Source of the DNA: Hominiventricola filiformis
GTDB taxonomy: Bacteria; Bacillota; Clostridia; Lachnospirales; Lachnospiraceae
Direction: 5' to 3'
Assembly: GCF_020686965.1 (NCBI RefSeq)
Contig: NZ_JAJEPS010000002.1
Coordinates: 124,001-188,000 of the forward strand
DNA length: 64,000 nucleotides
Shown here: in pieces, positions 50,801 through 57,859 of the stretch
Layout: each line of letters opens with the position of its first letter
Position numbering within the stretch: the stretch's first letter is position 1
Translations under genes and position numbers: made by a program
The notes under the pieces: model-generated
Database searches by the model: none
Seen by the model: the letters and a program-made list of their open reading frames with translations, nothing else
Told to the model about the DNA's origin: nothing

Positions 50801-53406
50801 TTTCCAGACTCCGCAGCGGCTTTCAATTTGTCTTCCAGAATAATCATTCCTTCATCCACATCACGGCTTCCGTTGGTCCATACCTGTGAAGATAATCTCT
50901 GCAATTCTCCAGCATAGTCCTTATCCAGTGCGTCTGCTGCCTGCTGAATACTTTCTTTTTCAGTCATTGGTTTAATGTCATAATATCCATCTTTAATGCC
51001 GGCTTCCAGATCATCCATTGCACCCTCAACGCTTTTTACCAGTTCGGAATTCCGCAAAGTGTTTGTTGCGGTCCGGCTAGGATATGTTCCATCCGGATTA
51101 ACCTGTCTAGTAGAACTTTTCTGCGTATCTCCCAGCATCGGAATAGACGTCGATTCAGTTCCAGGTGTTGTCCACGGAAGATCTCCTTCCATTTCCATGC
51201 GGCTTGTTCCGGAAGTGTTGACATTTGATCCCAGCATAGGTATATTAGAAGTAGCAGCAGCTTCCGCTTCGATTTTGGACGTAGGCAAGGGGGACTTTAA
51301 GTCAGCATTTGTCGCCGGATGGGCTGCTATTTTTGTGCTTTCAACCACAGGTTTTGTCGTTGTGTACGCACTTACAATAACATTCTTTTTAGATTTAGCA
51401 TCTGTAGCAGCTTCAACCACATAATATGTACCATCAATTTTTTTCTGGAATACAACTGTCGGCGCCTTTTTCCCTTCTTGCGTTCTTATTTTCGTTGTAT
51501 TTTTCCCAGCCTCTACTTCATCATAGTTGTCCAAAATATATTGAATTCTAGATAAAGTCAGATCATCTGCCATGCTTTTGTCCGCAGATCCATTTACTCC
51601 ATGCCTCTTATCAATATGCGTAATGGTATCCTTATCCATGACTACTCTATTGCCAGACGCATCAATGCCGGTAATTCTTTTAATATCATCGGCCGCACGA
51701 TCTGACACAGGCTGTAAATCATAAAACTTTGTTTTACTATTACCTGCTCTGACTTCGTCCACATAATCCAGAATATCCTGATCCGCTGATTGAAGGTACT
51801 CTCTCATCCGGCTAATCTCTTCCGGCGTATGTGTTTCTGCAACATTTCCCTCAAAAAATGCTTTTTCTACAGGGTCAGTAATTCTTTTTCCAGAAGATGC
51901 ATCTTTTGAAATCTTGCTTGCGATCCTCTCCTCTTCCGTCATTCCAAGCCATTCCTGTACCTGCCTGCGCTGTTCCGCTTTTGTTCCTTCCAGTACAACG
52001 CCGGACTGCTGCTGAAATTCTCTCTTTGCTTTGGAATCAGTCAGAATCTTTTCGATCTGACTTGCGGACTGCGGCTGTGAAAAATCATACTGCAATTCTG
52101 AAATCTGATTTGCCACTGAATCACCCTGTTTTAATCCGTCAGCAGCCGTTTCCACGCCATTTTCGATACTTCTGGCAGAACTGCTCATATCAGCAATTTC
52201 ACGTCCGGTATTAGCCACGTCATCAGTAGAAGACTTAAACATATTTTTCGCTGCTTTCCCTGCTCCGCTCACCAGATACGGGATAGCTTCACCGGCAACA
52301 TTCATTCCCAGATTGTAACCGGTTCTCTGAACTGCCTTTTTCGCAAGATCTCCCGCATCGTCTCCATTGGATTTACTGTCCATCAAATAAGGAATTGTGT
52401 CAAAGGCTGTATCTAACGTAAGGTCACTTAATATATTGGCCGTAGAATCACCTACAAGTTTAGGAATCTGGTTTCCGGCAACCTCTGCTGCAACCGCATT
52501 TCCCCCTGCACTTAAAAATGGGATAGATGCAACCGCACCAGAAACAGCATCTTTTGCTTTCTGTACTGCCGGAATGCCAGACATAATCGCATTCGCATTC
52601 TGGTATTTTGCCATCTCGCCAACCATGTTACCTGCTCCGGTTGCAAATGGATTCTGTGTTTTTGCATTCTGAATAGTTTCCTGTAAATTCTCATACTGAT
52701 CTGGGTTTGCCTTTTTAGCAAACGCCTTCACTCCCGGAAGATTTTCCGCAGAAGACATGAGTCCTGCAGCAAAGGACGCTACTGCATTGGTTTTGTTTTT
52801 CAACGCAATCATTTTGGCATATTCAGAATTTTTATCTGTAGAATCTTTCACCTGCTGGGCCTGTGTGATTTCTCCGGACAATATCTTCTGGTTATAGTCT
52901 TTGAGCCATTCGGAACTATATTTCTGCAACTGCTTTTTCTCTGCAGAAGTCATTTTATAATTACTGGACAGCGCTTTTTTTACCAAAGCTTCTGTATCCG
53001 CGGATCCTCTTTTCAAATTTTCTAGTTTTGGAATCTGGACTTCTGCAGTCTTTTTCGTCTGCTGTTTTGCTGCATAAGAAACAGGACTCTGTCCAGACTC
53101 TCCGGTAAGATATGGAATCTGCCCGGCTGACGATTTCTTTTCGCTTTTCTTTAACTGCGGAATTTTCTGAACAGTCTCACGTTTGCTCTTATAAGAAGGA
53201 GTATACTGCTGGGAACTCTGTGCCGCATTCGCGTTGGTGACTGCCCTCCGCTGTGCTTTTCTTGCATTGTTATGCTCTTCAATGACCTGTGCCCCTGTTT
53301 TGCCCGAACTTAATATAGCATTCACATCATCAGCTGTGTACGCCTTTCTTTTGGTCTGCACCTTCTTTTCAAGAATCTTATTTACATCTTTCGCGGTATA
53401 CGGCAT
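47884..53406 (-). CDS. Giant phage protein (1,840 aa) with BECR-type nuclease domain, likely ejected
   Basis: The N-terminus repeats a YTAKDVNKIL/YTADDVNAIL unit. Short IPxL motifs recur at about residues 82, 97, 125, 295, 314, 338, 375, 722, 755 and 1499. Residues about 560-690 (LQPVSDRAADDIKRITG, ITHIDKRHGVNG, IQYILDNYDEVEAG, VVFQKKIDGTYYVVEAATD) match the phage BECR (barnase-EndoU-colicin-RelE) nuclease pattern. The central part is helical. The C-terminus has two copies of a repeat of about 74 residues starting KEMSSTN (about 1636 and 1768), the second with an EF-hand-like loop DLDGNGSLKKKE. AAAGGGG precedes the start. In a tail-less-operon podovirus this size and position suggest a protein injected with the DNA. 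Confidence 0.75.
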   Translation of the reverse strand: MPYTAKDVNKILEKKVQTKRKAYTADDVNAILSSGKTGAQVIEEHNNARKAQRRAVTNANAAQSSQQYTPSYKSKRETVQKIPQLKKSEKKSSAGQIPYLTGESGQSPVSYAAKQQTKKTAEVQIPKLENLKRGSADTEALVKKALSSNYKMTSAEKKQLQKYSSEWLKDYNQKILSGEITQAQQVKDSTDKNSEYAKMIALKNKTNAVASFAAGLMSSAENLPGVKAFAKKANPDQYENLQETIQNAKTQNPFATGAGNMVGEMAKYQNANAIMSGIPAVQKAKDAVSGAVASIPFLSAGGNAVAAEVAGNQIPKLVGDSTANILSDLTLDTAFDTIPYLMDSKSNGDDAGDLAKKAVQRTGYNLGMNVAGEAIPYLVSGAGKAAKNMFKSSTDDVANTGREIADMSSSARSIENGVETAADGLKQGDSVANQISELQYDFSQPQSASQIEKILTDSKAKREFQQQSGVVLEGTKAEQRRQVQEWLGMTEEERIASKISKDASSGKRITDPVEKAFFEGNVAETHTPEEISRMREYLQSADQDILDYVDEVRAGNSKTKFYDLQPVSDRAADDIKRITGIDASGNRVVMDKDTITHIDKRHGVNGSADKSMADDLTLSRIQYILDNYDEVEAGKNTTKIRTQEGKKAPTVVFQKKIDGTYYVVEAATDAKSKKNVIVSAYTTTKPVVESTKIAAHPATNADLKSPLPTSKIEAEAAATSNIPMLGSNVNTSGTSRMEMEGDLPWTTPGTESTSIPMLGDTQKSSTRQVNPDGTYPSRTATNTLRNSELVKSVEGAMDDLEAGIKDGYYDIKPMTEKESIQQAADALDKDYAGELQRLSSQVWTNGSRDVDEGMIILEDKLKAAAESGNFDDARAWMRKVVEQGSEKGKGLQAYAKYSRTAEGSLVKAQNLIDKQVSRWEKTYVYDAQEAREFADNIVKEVDYLMESRKLDPMNPIGIEEIEKAVRNIISDNRIANQIDDDTIEKISEMLMKGSTAKDIEKSVESFMAIGQYGISDETIEQVQNIFAEAAKYGENSRARVEMENKAYALLANEVTTSDWSDKWDAWRYFSMLSSPTTHIRNVLGNTAMNAVTNVKDTLGAVMESAVDAASPNGISRTKSILNPLSQSDKALLDAASNDAVEGVYRQLSGSKYGVTAGIESQSKAFRGKVGSKFQKLLDANSDLLEKEDWFGLKKKYRQSLASYLKANGADSGIFSATDDASKALLNRARAYAINQAQEATFHETSKLAQNLTEFSQNLKDSGSLAGEFAHAAIESVMPFKKTPVNILKQGIEYSPVGIVKGIASAAKSLKNGSKSASEVIEQMAKGLTGTGLLSLGAYLSSTGLLRGNGTGDADQDSFDELQGAQNYALQIGGKSYTLDWMAPSILPVLVGAELQKAFSNGSDSSDLLNALGGIADPIIETSFMTGVSNALDAVQYAEDGETLQTMGANMLMGYAQQGVPTALGKAARTIDNTRRSSLTDDTGLAGQIEYNANKVRGKIPFLSQDRPAYVDAWGRTQENFQGGNTLTNALYQFVSPGYYSQKNTTPADEKMQELYDATGDASVLPSKISRSYDGQRLTAEQYEKAQTIAGQNAYDFINNITQTESYDSLPDEDKAEAVNAMYGLAKAIALQETVGKEMSSTNQKLYKIYTEAGPDVMALYYMYKKVEKTDDASKSENLQTALNQSDLSRKEKRELYSYLNPGTTARNNPYTKTNEKISQSKDRISVEYEMGLSGSDAYRSMDIASRYDFDSKMDNFLNAYAEWNTTQKEMSSTNRKYQQIYENLGSDGLAQYYLYKKEADLDGNGSLKKKEVINYLNSQNMTNSDRRAWFSYLSKAKNPY

Positions 53407-53421
53407 AGTTATCCCCTTTCA

Positions 53422-54441
53422 TTAAAGCTGATTCAGAATATAAGCAATAGCATCAGCATTTTTCACACCATTCTGATTAAGCAACGTTGCGATCTGCTCA
53501 TCTGTATATCCCGGATTGTTTTTTCTCACCTTTTTAGCCCATCCAAGATAGTTGCTGTACTTGCTATAGTCCTGATCTAACGCTGATTCCGTATTTGCTT
53601 TTACGACATCATTAGTTGCTTTTGCTTCCTGAGCAGGAGCATACGCAGACTGGTTAGCAAGCAACTTCTGCATCTGTGATGCATATGCTTCTGTAAGTGT
53701 TGGAATGTTCTTATACATATCGCTGTATGAATTTGCTACCAAATTTGCCAGATCACTTCTTAACTGAATCTCTTGAGCAGCTTTTGCAGCTGCATCTTCC
53801 GCCAACTGAGAATTGTACTGCTGCTCAGCTGATGCAAGATTATTCTGATAAGTATTTTCCAGATCAGTCAAATTATTTGATCTGGTCTGCTCAATATTGT
53901 TTCTGGAATTTCCGTAGTTATTGTACAGACCTGCAGACGTCGTTTCTGATAATCCACCGGAGATACCCTGGGCGGCCATATTCTGAGCAAGATTTTTCTG
54001 TGATAGCATACGATTTACATATGCTTCCTTCAATGCTTTATCGCTCTGAGCATTTATGTTTCCTTTTGATGTATTATACGCATTTCCCAGTGTGCCTTTG
54101 GTCGAATCAAGATTCTGTTTGAGCAAGTTTGTTTTCTGATCGTATGCCTGCTGTAGCGCTGACATATTGCTGTCATATGACCGCTGCGCAATTCTTTCCT
54201 GCTGCTGCCGGAGACGTTCTGCCTCAGCTTCTGCTGCAGCCTGTGCTTCTGCTGCAGCCTGCGCTTGACTGTACGAACTCGCGCCACTGTTTACATTGGT
54301 TGATGCAGTTGACTTTTTCTTTGTTGTTGATGCAGTTGACGTCTTTTTGCTATTCGATGATGATAAACCATACTTTCTGTTCAGCGCTTCGCCCCTTGCC
54401 ATTGCTGTTTTTAACTGTTTGGAAGTTAAATTTAATGCCAT
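53422..54441 (-). CDS. Coiled-coil phage protein, likely internal virion/ejection protein
   Basis: A 339-residue protein. A basic Ser/Thr/Lys-rich stretch (residues about 28-58) is followed by an Ala/Gln/Glu coiled coil (AQAAAEAQAAAEAEAERLRQ), more Gln/Asn-rich helices, a glycine-containing loop (NMAAQGISGGLSETTSAGLY) and a C-terminal DNPGYTDEQIATLL-like helical domain. Composition resembles podovirus ejection proteins. The start at 54441 follows GGAGGG. It lies between the endolysin terminator and the giant gene (15 bp apart), with which it probably forms a pair. Function is inferred from order and composition only. Confidence 0.65.
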   Translation of the reverse strand: MALNLTSKQLKTAMARGEALNRKYGLSSSNSKKTSTASTTKKKSTASTNVNSGASSYSQAQAAAEAQAAAEAEAERLRQQQERIAQRSYDSNMSALQQAYDQKTNLLKQNLDSTKGTLGNAYNTSKGNINAQSDKALKEAYVNRMLSQKNLAQNMAAQGISGGLSETTSAGLYNNYGNSRNNIEQTRSNNLTDLENTYQNNLASAEQQYNSQLAEDAAAKAAQEIQLRSDLANLVANSYSDMYKNIPTLTEAYASQMQKLLANQSAYAPAQEAKATNDVVKANTESALDQDYSKYSNYLGWAKKVRKNNPGYTDEQIATLLNQNGVKNADAIAYILNQL

Positions 54442-54460
54442 AATGCCCTCCATATACAAG

Positions 54461-54489
54461 AAAAACGGGGACTTATAAAAATCCCCGTT
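54461..54489 (-). terminator. Terminator after the endolysin gene
   Basis: AACGGGGA (54464-54471) pairs with TCCCCGTT (54482-54489). On the minus strand the stem runs directly into TTTTT (54465-54461). It separates the lysis module from the two ejection-type genes. Confidence 0.85.
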
Positions 54490-54494
54490 AAAAA

Positions 54495-55502
54495 TTATTT
54501 ATAAAGCAACTCAGTGATAGTCTTCGGACCTGCAATATAATCTTTTGTAAGTCCGCGCAGTTCCTGCAGGAGCCCTACAGCCAGCCGAACGTCATTGCCG
54601 TATTTGCCATCCGGAAGACGTCCTTCTGTCAGAGTATGTCCAAGCAGAACTTTGATGCTGTCTCCGATAACCGTATCAAGGCGCATTTCCAGCCACTTAA
54701 CAACCTCTCCCTCGCTTCCTACGGTATATCTTCCCTTCTTCTGGTCAAATGCCCCAGATTTCATCAGAGATTTCTGAATCGCAGAATCCGTCAGTTTTCC
54801 CTTCTTCTGGTCAACTTTCAATGGATTACCGTTCTTGTCCCGGATTCCGTCCGCGTTGAGTGCTTCCTGCAGGCTTCCCAGAGCTTCTTCATCAATCTCC
54901 CGTTTTCCGGACATATCTACAGTGCCATACCACTGGTCCATATCGACGTTACCTGCAATTCCGGTAACCCGTCCTTTTGAGCTGTACTGCCATGCACTCT
55001 CTCCTCTGTTCGGCTTTAAGCTCTCATTGATCTTTCCGGAATCAGTATTCGGATATCTGGCAATCCAGTACGGCACCTGCAGTGCGGCTGTATCCAGCAT
55101 ATTCTTGTGCCAGTCCAAATTACAATAGATACCGCAAACATACCCTGCTGCCTGAATCGTCTGAATCCACGCTTTTGCAATTGCTGTGATTGCCTTCCGG
55201 CCAAGAGCACGCTGCTCCTTCCATTCCAGATCAAGCCATACGCCCATCTCCAGTTTTCGGCCATTAAGAATCTGCACTACTTCCATTGCTTCTTTAACAG
55301 CCGCATCCACTGTTTTGGCATAGCTGTATCTGTATACACCCCTTTTGATTCCAGCAAGGCCACATCCTGTATAATTGTGCTCGAAACTGGCATCTTTTCC
55401 CTTTCGGTTAGCCGCTCTGATAATTGCCATCTCAATGCCAGCCGCTCTCACTGCAGACCAGTCAGGCTTTCCCTGATATGCTGATACATCAATTCCTTTC
55501 AT
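54495..55502 (-). CDS. GH25 muramidase endolysin
   Basis: A 335-residue cell-wall hydrolase. Residues 1 to about 195 are a GH25 lysozyme domain with KGIDVSAYQG at the start, the catalytic WLDLEW near residue 90, and NVDMDQWYG near 187. The C-terminal part ends with a peptidoglycan-binding-like repeat (VKWLEMRLDTVIG, DGKYGNDVRLAVGLLQELRG). It cuts glycan strands at lysis after holin permits access. The start at 55502 follows AAAGGAG; the in-frame ATG codons further upstream do not have one. No signal peptide, so release depends on the holin at 55560. Confidence 0.92.
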   Translation of the reverse strand: MKGIDVSAYQGKPDWSAVRAAGIEMAIIRAANRKGKDASFEHNYTGCGLAGIKRGVYRYSYAKTVDAAVKEAMEVVQILNGRKLEMGVWLDLEWKEQRALGRKAITAIAKAWIQTIQAAGYVCGIYCNLDWHKNMLDTAALQVPYWIARYPNTDSGKINESLKPNRGESAWQYSSKGRVTGIAGNVDMDQWYGTVDMSGKREIDEEALGSLQEALNADGIRDKNGNPLKVDQKKGKLTDSAIQKSLMKSGAFDQKKGRYTVGSEGEVVKWLEMRLDTVIGDSIKVLLGHTLTEGRLPDGKYGNDVRLAVGLLQELRGLTKDYIAGPKTITELLYK

Positions 55503-55559
55503 GATTCTCCTTTCTGCCATTGCGCCGGCGCAAAAGGGCAGCTGTCTGCTGCCCAATAA

Positions 55560-55883
55560 TTACTCTTTCTTATATTTTGTTCTGTCCCAAATGTCCTTTA
55601 AGCGCTCCCAACCACCAGTGGAAACTAAATATACAATAAATGCTGCGACAAATGATGCAAAAATGTAATACCACTCAATCACGATCTTATAGTACTGGCA
55701 CGCGACCGCCACAGCCGCCGGGCACAGGATCATTGACACAACCAATGCCACTACACTGGTAGGTACCAGCGTCAACCACGGCAGATCTTTGATTACCTGC
55801 GTTACGCAAGAAACCAGAAACGCTACGACACCAACCGCCATCAGCGCATAAGTTACATACTGCAGTAATAATTCCATATTCAT
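55560..55883 (-). CDS. Phage holin
   Basis: A 107-residue protein with three hydrophobic helices (about 5-27, 34-60 and 65-92) and a charged C-terminus (ERLKDIWDRTKYKKE), the usual holin layout. It sits just upstream of the endolysin gene. It would form pores in the cytoplasmic membrane to start lysis. GGGAGAAAAG precedes the ATG. The family assignment is by topology and position. Confidence 0.8.
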   Translation of the reverse strand: MNMELLLQYVTYALMAVGVVAFLVSCVTQVIKDLPWLTLVPTSVVALVVSMILCPAAVAVACQYYKIVIEWYYIFASFVAAFIVYLVSTGGWERLKDIWDRTKYKKE

Positions 55884-55898
55884 TTACTTTTCTCCCTT

Positions 55899-56162
55899 CT
55901 ACATCTCAAAACAGATATTTCTCCATTTTTTATATGCGTCAAAATACAACTCGTGTTTGTCTCCATTATATGTAAGCTCATAATACATACCATCAGAGAC
56001 ATTTGTGCTCAGCAGTGCCTTATTATTCTGTAAAGTCTTGCATGACCATACCACAAACACATCCTGAACCGTAAGCCTTTTACCATCTGTTTTATCCGCA
56101 TGCTCATTAAAGTAATCGCATACCTTTTCCTTACAGATTCTCAAAAATTCTTCATTTCCCAT
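55899..56162 (-). CDS. DUF6275-type small phage protein
   Basis: An 87-residue protein of mixed helix/strand character, with VQDVFVVWSCKTLQNNKALL and DGMYYELTYNGDKHELYFDAY. I recognise this pattern from small proteins in the lysis region of Bacillota phages (DUF6275), whose function is unknown. It starts after GAGGAGAAA, 3 bp after the preceding gene, within a cluster of accessory genes before the holin. Confidence 0.7.
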   Translation of the reverse strand: MGNEEFLRICKEKVCDYFNEHADKTDGKRLTVQDVFVVWSCKTLQNNKALLSTNVSDGMYYELTYNGDKHELYFDAYKKWRNICFEM

Positions 56163-56165
56163 TTT

Positions 56166-56483
56166 CTATTTCTCCTCATAATCCTCAATAACCAGCGGAA
56201 CCCCGTACTCAATGGCGCAGGTATTTTCCACTTTACAACCTCTGTAGTTCTCCCAGTTCTTGCAGAAGAATGCCACATCTGCTGCAGCCAGCAGTTCCAG
56301 TGACTTTCCAAGATAGTACAGACCTTTAGTTTTTACCTCTGGCGCTCCCTGGAAGAAAGAGTCAATCAGCTCCACCTTTTCTCCCAGCTGCTCCTCTGCT
56401 TTCTCAATAGCTCTCTGGCGTTCTGCCAGAATCTCCTCGTCTGTTTTACCTTTCATCGGCTGTGAAATAAATAATTTTTTCAT
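56166..56483 (-). CDS. DUF4406-like protein (nucleoside deoxyribosyltransferase-like fold)
   Basis: A 105-residue protein beginning KKLFISQPMKGKTDEEIL, with VELIDSFFQGAPEV and a LAAADVAFFCKNWENYRGC segment. This matches the DUF4406 pattern, a small Rossmann-like fold related to nucleoside 2-deoxyribosyltransferases. Possible roles are nucleotide-derivative handling or binding; no activity is established that I know of. AGGAGGAG precedes the ATG. It lies between the DUF2829 and DUF6275 genes in a tight accessory cluster (10 and 3 bp gaps), consistent with host-interaction functions. Confidence 0.75.
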   Translation of the reverse strand: MKKLFISQPMKGKTDEEILAERQRAIEKAEEQLGEKVELIDSFFQGAPEVKTKGLYYLGKSLELLAAADVAFFCKNWENYRGCKVENTCAIEYGVPLVIEDYEEK

Positions 56484-56493
56484 GATTCTCCTC

Positions 56494-56988
56494 CTATTCT
56501 GCGAAGACCCAGTCTTCTGCAAGCATGTCTGCCTGGGATGCCAGCCATCCCATCTGCACTCCAGATGTACCAACAAATGCAATTGCTTTGTTGCCAATCG
56601 CATCATGCTTACAATTTACAATTTCACCATCAGCCGACACATAGGAAATTCTCGTTGCCAGCTGGATGTACTGTTTCTTTCCGTTCCATCCCTTACGTGC
56701 AACTTTCATTCCACGTTTTAGGTATTTGATTGCTTCCCCAAAGGAGAATGTAGCCTCTCCGCCAAGAATCGGACAGTTCTGACCATCTGCAACAACCCAT
56801 TCATCAGAAAGAATATTCGTAAGAGTGTATTCCACATTCTGTGTCTCTCTTATATCCAGACAGTCACCGTCTTTCGTGTACATGAGAATTGTCTGAGATT
56901 CTTCATCCCACCACCAATATCCTCCCCATGACGGGAGTTTTACTCCTCTTCCTTCTTTCATCGTTTTGAATGCTTCTGAAAATTTCAT
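56494..56988 (-). CDS. DUF2829 (Tad2-like) protein with a duplicated domain
   Basis: A 164-residue protein. The C-terminal half (residues about 80-164: FSFGEAIKYLKRGMKVAR, then GWLASQADMLAEDWVFAE) is a textbook DUF2829 domain. The N-terminal half repeats the scheme in a diverged form (FSEAFKTMKEGRGVKLP, ending ILSDEWVVAD). DUF2829 includes Tad2, a phage protein that sequesters the cyclic ADP-ribose signal of Thoeris defence and, in some relatives, CBASS signals. Tad2 proteins are usually single-domain, so the tandem form is notable. Anti-defence activity is inference. Confidence 0.8.
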   Translation of the reverse strand: MKFSEAFKTMKEGRGVKLPSWGGYWWWDEESQTILMYTKDGDCLDIRETQNVEYTLTNILSDEWVVADGQNCPILGGEATFSFGEAIKYLKRGMKVARKGWNGKKQYIQLATRISYVSADGEIVNCKHDAIGNKAIAFVGTSGVQMGWLASQADMLAEDWVFAE

Positions 56989-57000
56989 TATGTTCGCCTC

Positions 57001-57318
57001 CTATACAATTGCATGGATTGCCTGCTCATTCAGGAAATCTTTCTGCTCATGCTTGATTTTCTGTGCATATTCCAATGCTGCATGCATATCTCCATTACAG
57101 TGAGCATCCGGGATTCTGGCCACCGCTTTTGCTGTTGCCTCTCCCAGCGCAATACTGGCATTGATTCCTTTGACCAGATACAGTTCCTGCTGTTCTCTAG
57201 CCTGTTCTTTCTCATCCATTCTTCTTTCCATGCGTTTAAGCATACTTCCCACTATTCCTCCTATGATGGTAGATGGAATTCCGGCTGCAAGAAGGATTGT
57301 CCAGATCTGTGATTCCAA
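57001..57318 (-). CDS. Small membrane-associated phage protein
   Basis: A 105-residue protein with one N-terminal hydrophobic helix (IWTILLAAGIPSTIIGGIVG) followed by a charged helical segment (KRMERRMDEKEQAREQQEL) and a helical tail. The start is set at a TTG (57318) because AGAGGTGA precedes it; the upstream ATG at 57336 follows a terminator and has no ribosome site. Similar one-helix proteins occur before lysis genes in Bacillota phages and may act with the holin. No firm function. Confidence 0.65.
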   Translation of the reverse strand: MESQIWTILLAAGIPSTIIGGIVGSMLKRMERRMDEKEQAREQQELYLVKGINASIALGEATAKAVARIPDAHCNGDMHAALEYAQKIKHEQKDFLNEQAIHAIV

Positions 57319-57347
57319 TGTATCACCTCTTTTCATTATTTGAACGT

Positions 57348-57369
57348 AAAAAGCTCCCTGATCGGGAGC
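57348..57369 (-). terminator. Terminator or attenuator after a 10-codon reading frame
   Basis: GCTCCC (57353-57358) pairs with GGGAGC (57364-57369); on the minus strand TTTTT follows (57352-57348). It lies 7 bp past the stop of the tiny reading frame at 57376-57408. Confidence 0.75.
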
Positions 57370-57375
57370 GGCATC

Positions 57376-57408
57376 TTATCGTGTGAAATTGGTCGGTGCT
57401 CTTATCAT
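57376..57408 (-). CDS. Possible 10-codon micro-ORF before a terminator
   Basis: AAAGGAGG (57420-57413) stands 4 nt before an ATG opening the peptide MIRAPTNFTR. The stop is followed almost at once by the hairpin at 57353-57369. A leader peptide or a decayed gene end are both possible. Only the ribosome site supports translation. Confidence 0.35.
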   Translation of the reverse strand: MIRAPTNFTR

Positions 57409-57429
57409 AGAGCCTCCTTTCTGGTAAAT

Positions 57430-57777
57430 TTAATATTCTGCATTTTCTGAAAAGGATTCCATTTCTTTCACGCTCATTCCCACGATTCCGGCTGACTCGT
57501 CCGAATCTGTATGTCGAAAATAATCACCTGACTGCGGGAACATGAATCGGAACATGGCATAGTTCGCTACGTCGCAAAGATATTCCGTGTTTCCGGTTTC
57601 TTCAAATTTTGCCAAACACTTTTTAAGGCTTCCGATTGCATCCACATTCCCGGTCTTAAAATTCCGAGAGGCTTTGCCATATTTAAAATAGCTCTGCAGG
57701 ACAAGACCTTTTCTTTTTTCATCAAAGGCCTGTGAATATTCTGTTTTCAATATCTGATCTGTATTGATTTCATTCAC
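57430..57777 (-). CDS. Small soluble phage protein of unknown function
   Basis: A 115-residue protein with QSYFKYGKASRNFKTGNVDA, KCLAKFEETGNTEYLCDVAN and YAMFRFMFPQSGDYFRHTDS segments, which suggest a small helical fold. The start is placed at a GTG (57777) after AAAGGAAA; in-frame ATG codons upstream (57810, 57834) lack ribosome sites. It lies between the fibre-like gene and the micro-ORF/terminator. I recognise similar proteins from Clostridia phages but know of no function. Confidence 0.6.
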   Translation of the reverse strand: MNEINTDQILKTEYSQAFDEKRKGLVLQSYFKYGKASRNFKTGNVDAIGSLKKCLAKFEETGNTEYLCDVANYAMFRFMFPQSGDYFRHTDSDESAGIVGMSVKEMESFSENAEY

Positions 57778-57859
57778 TTTAATTTTCCTTTCTTTTTCTG
57801 TGTGTTGCATACCCCGGACTGACCGGACGGGCATCTTCTGAACCTATCTAACTGAGAAC

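Noticed and set aside
47884..53406. Tape-measure protein as the identity of the giant gene
   Set aside because: No tail-tube, chaperone or distal-tail genes surround it, it follows the lysis genes, and the head-proximal genes are of the short-tail stopper type.
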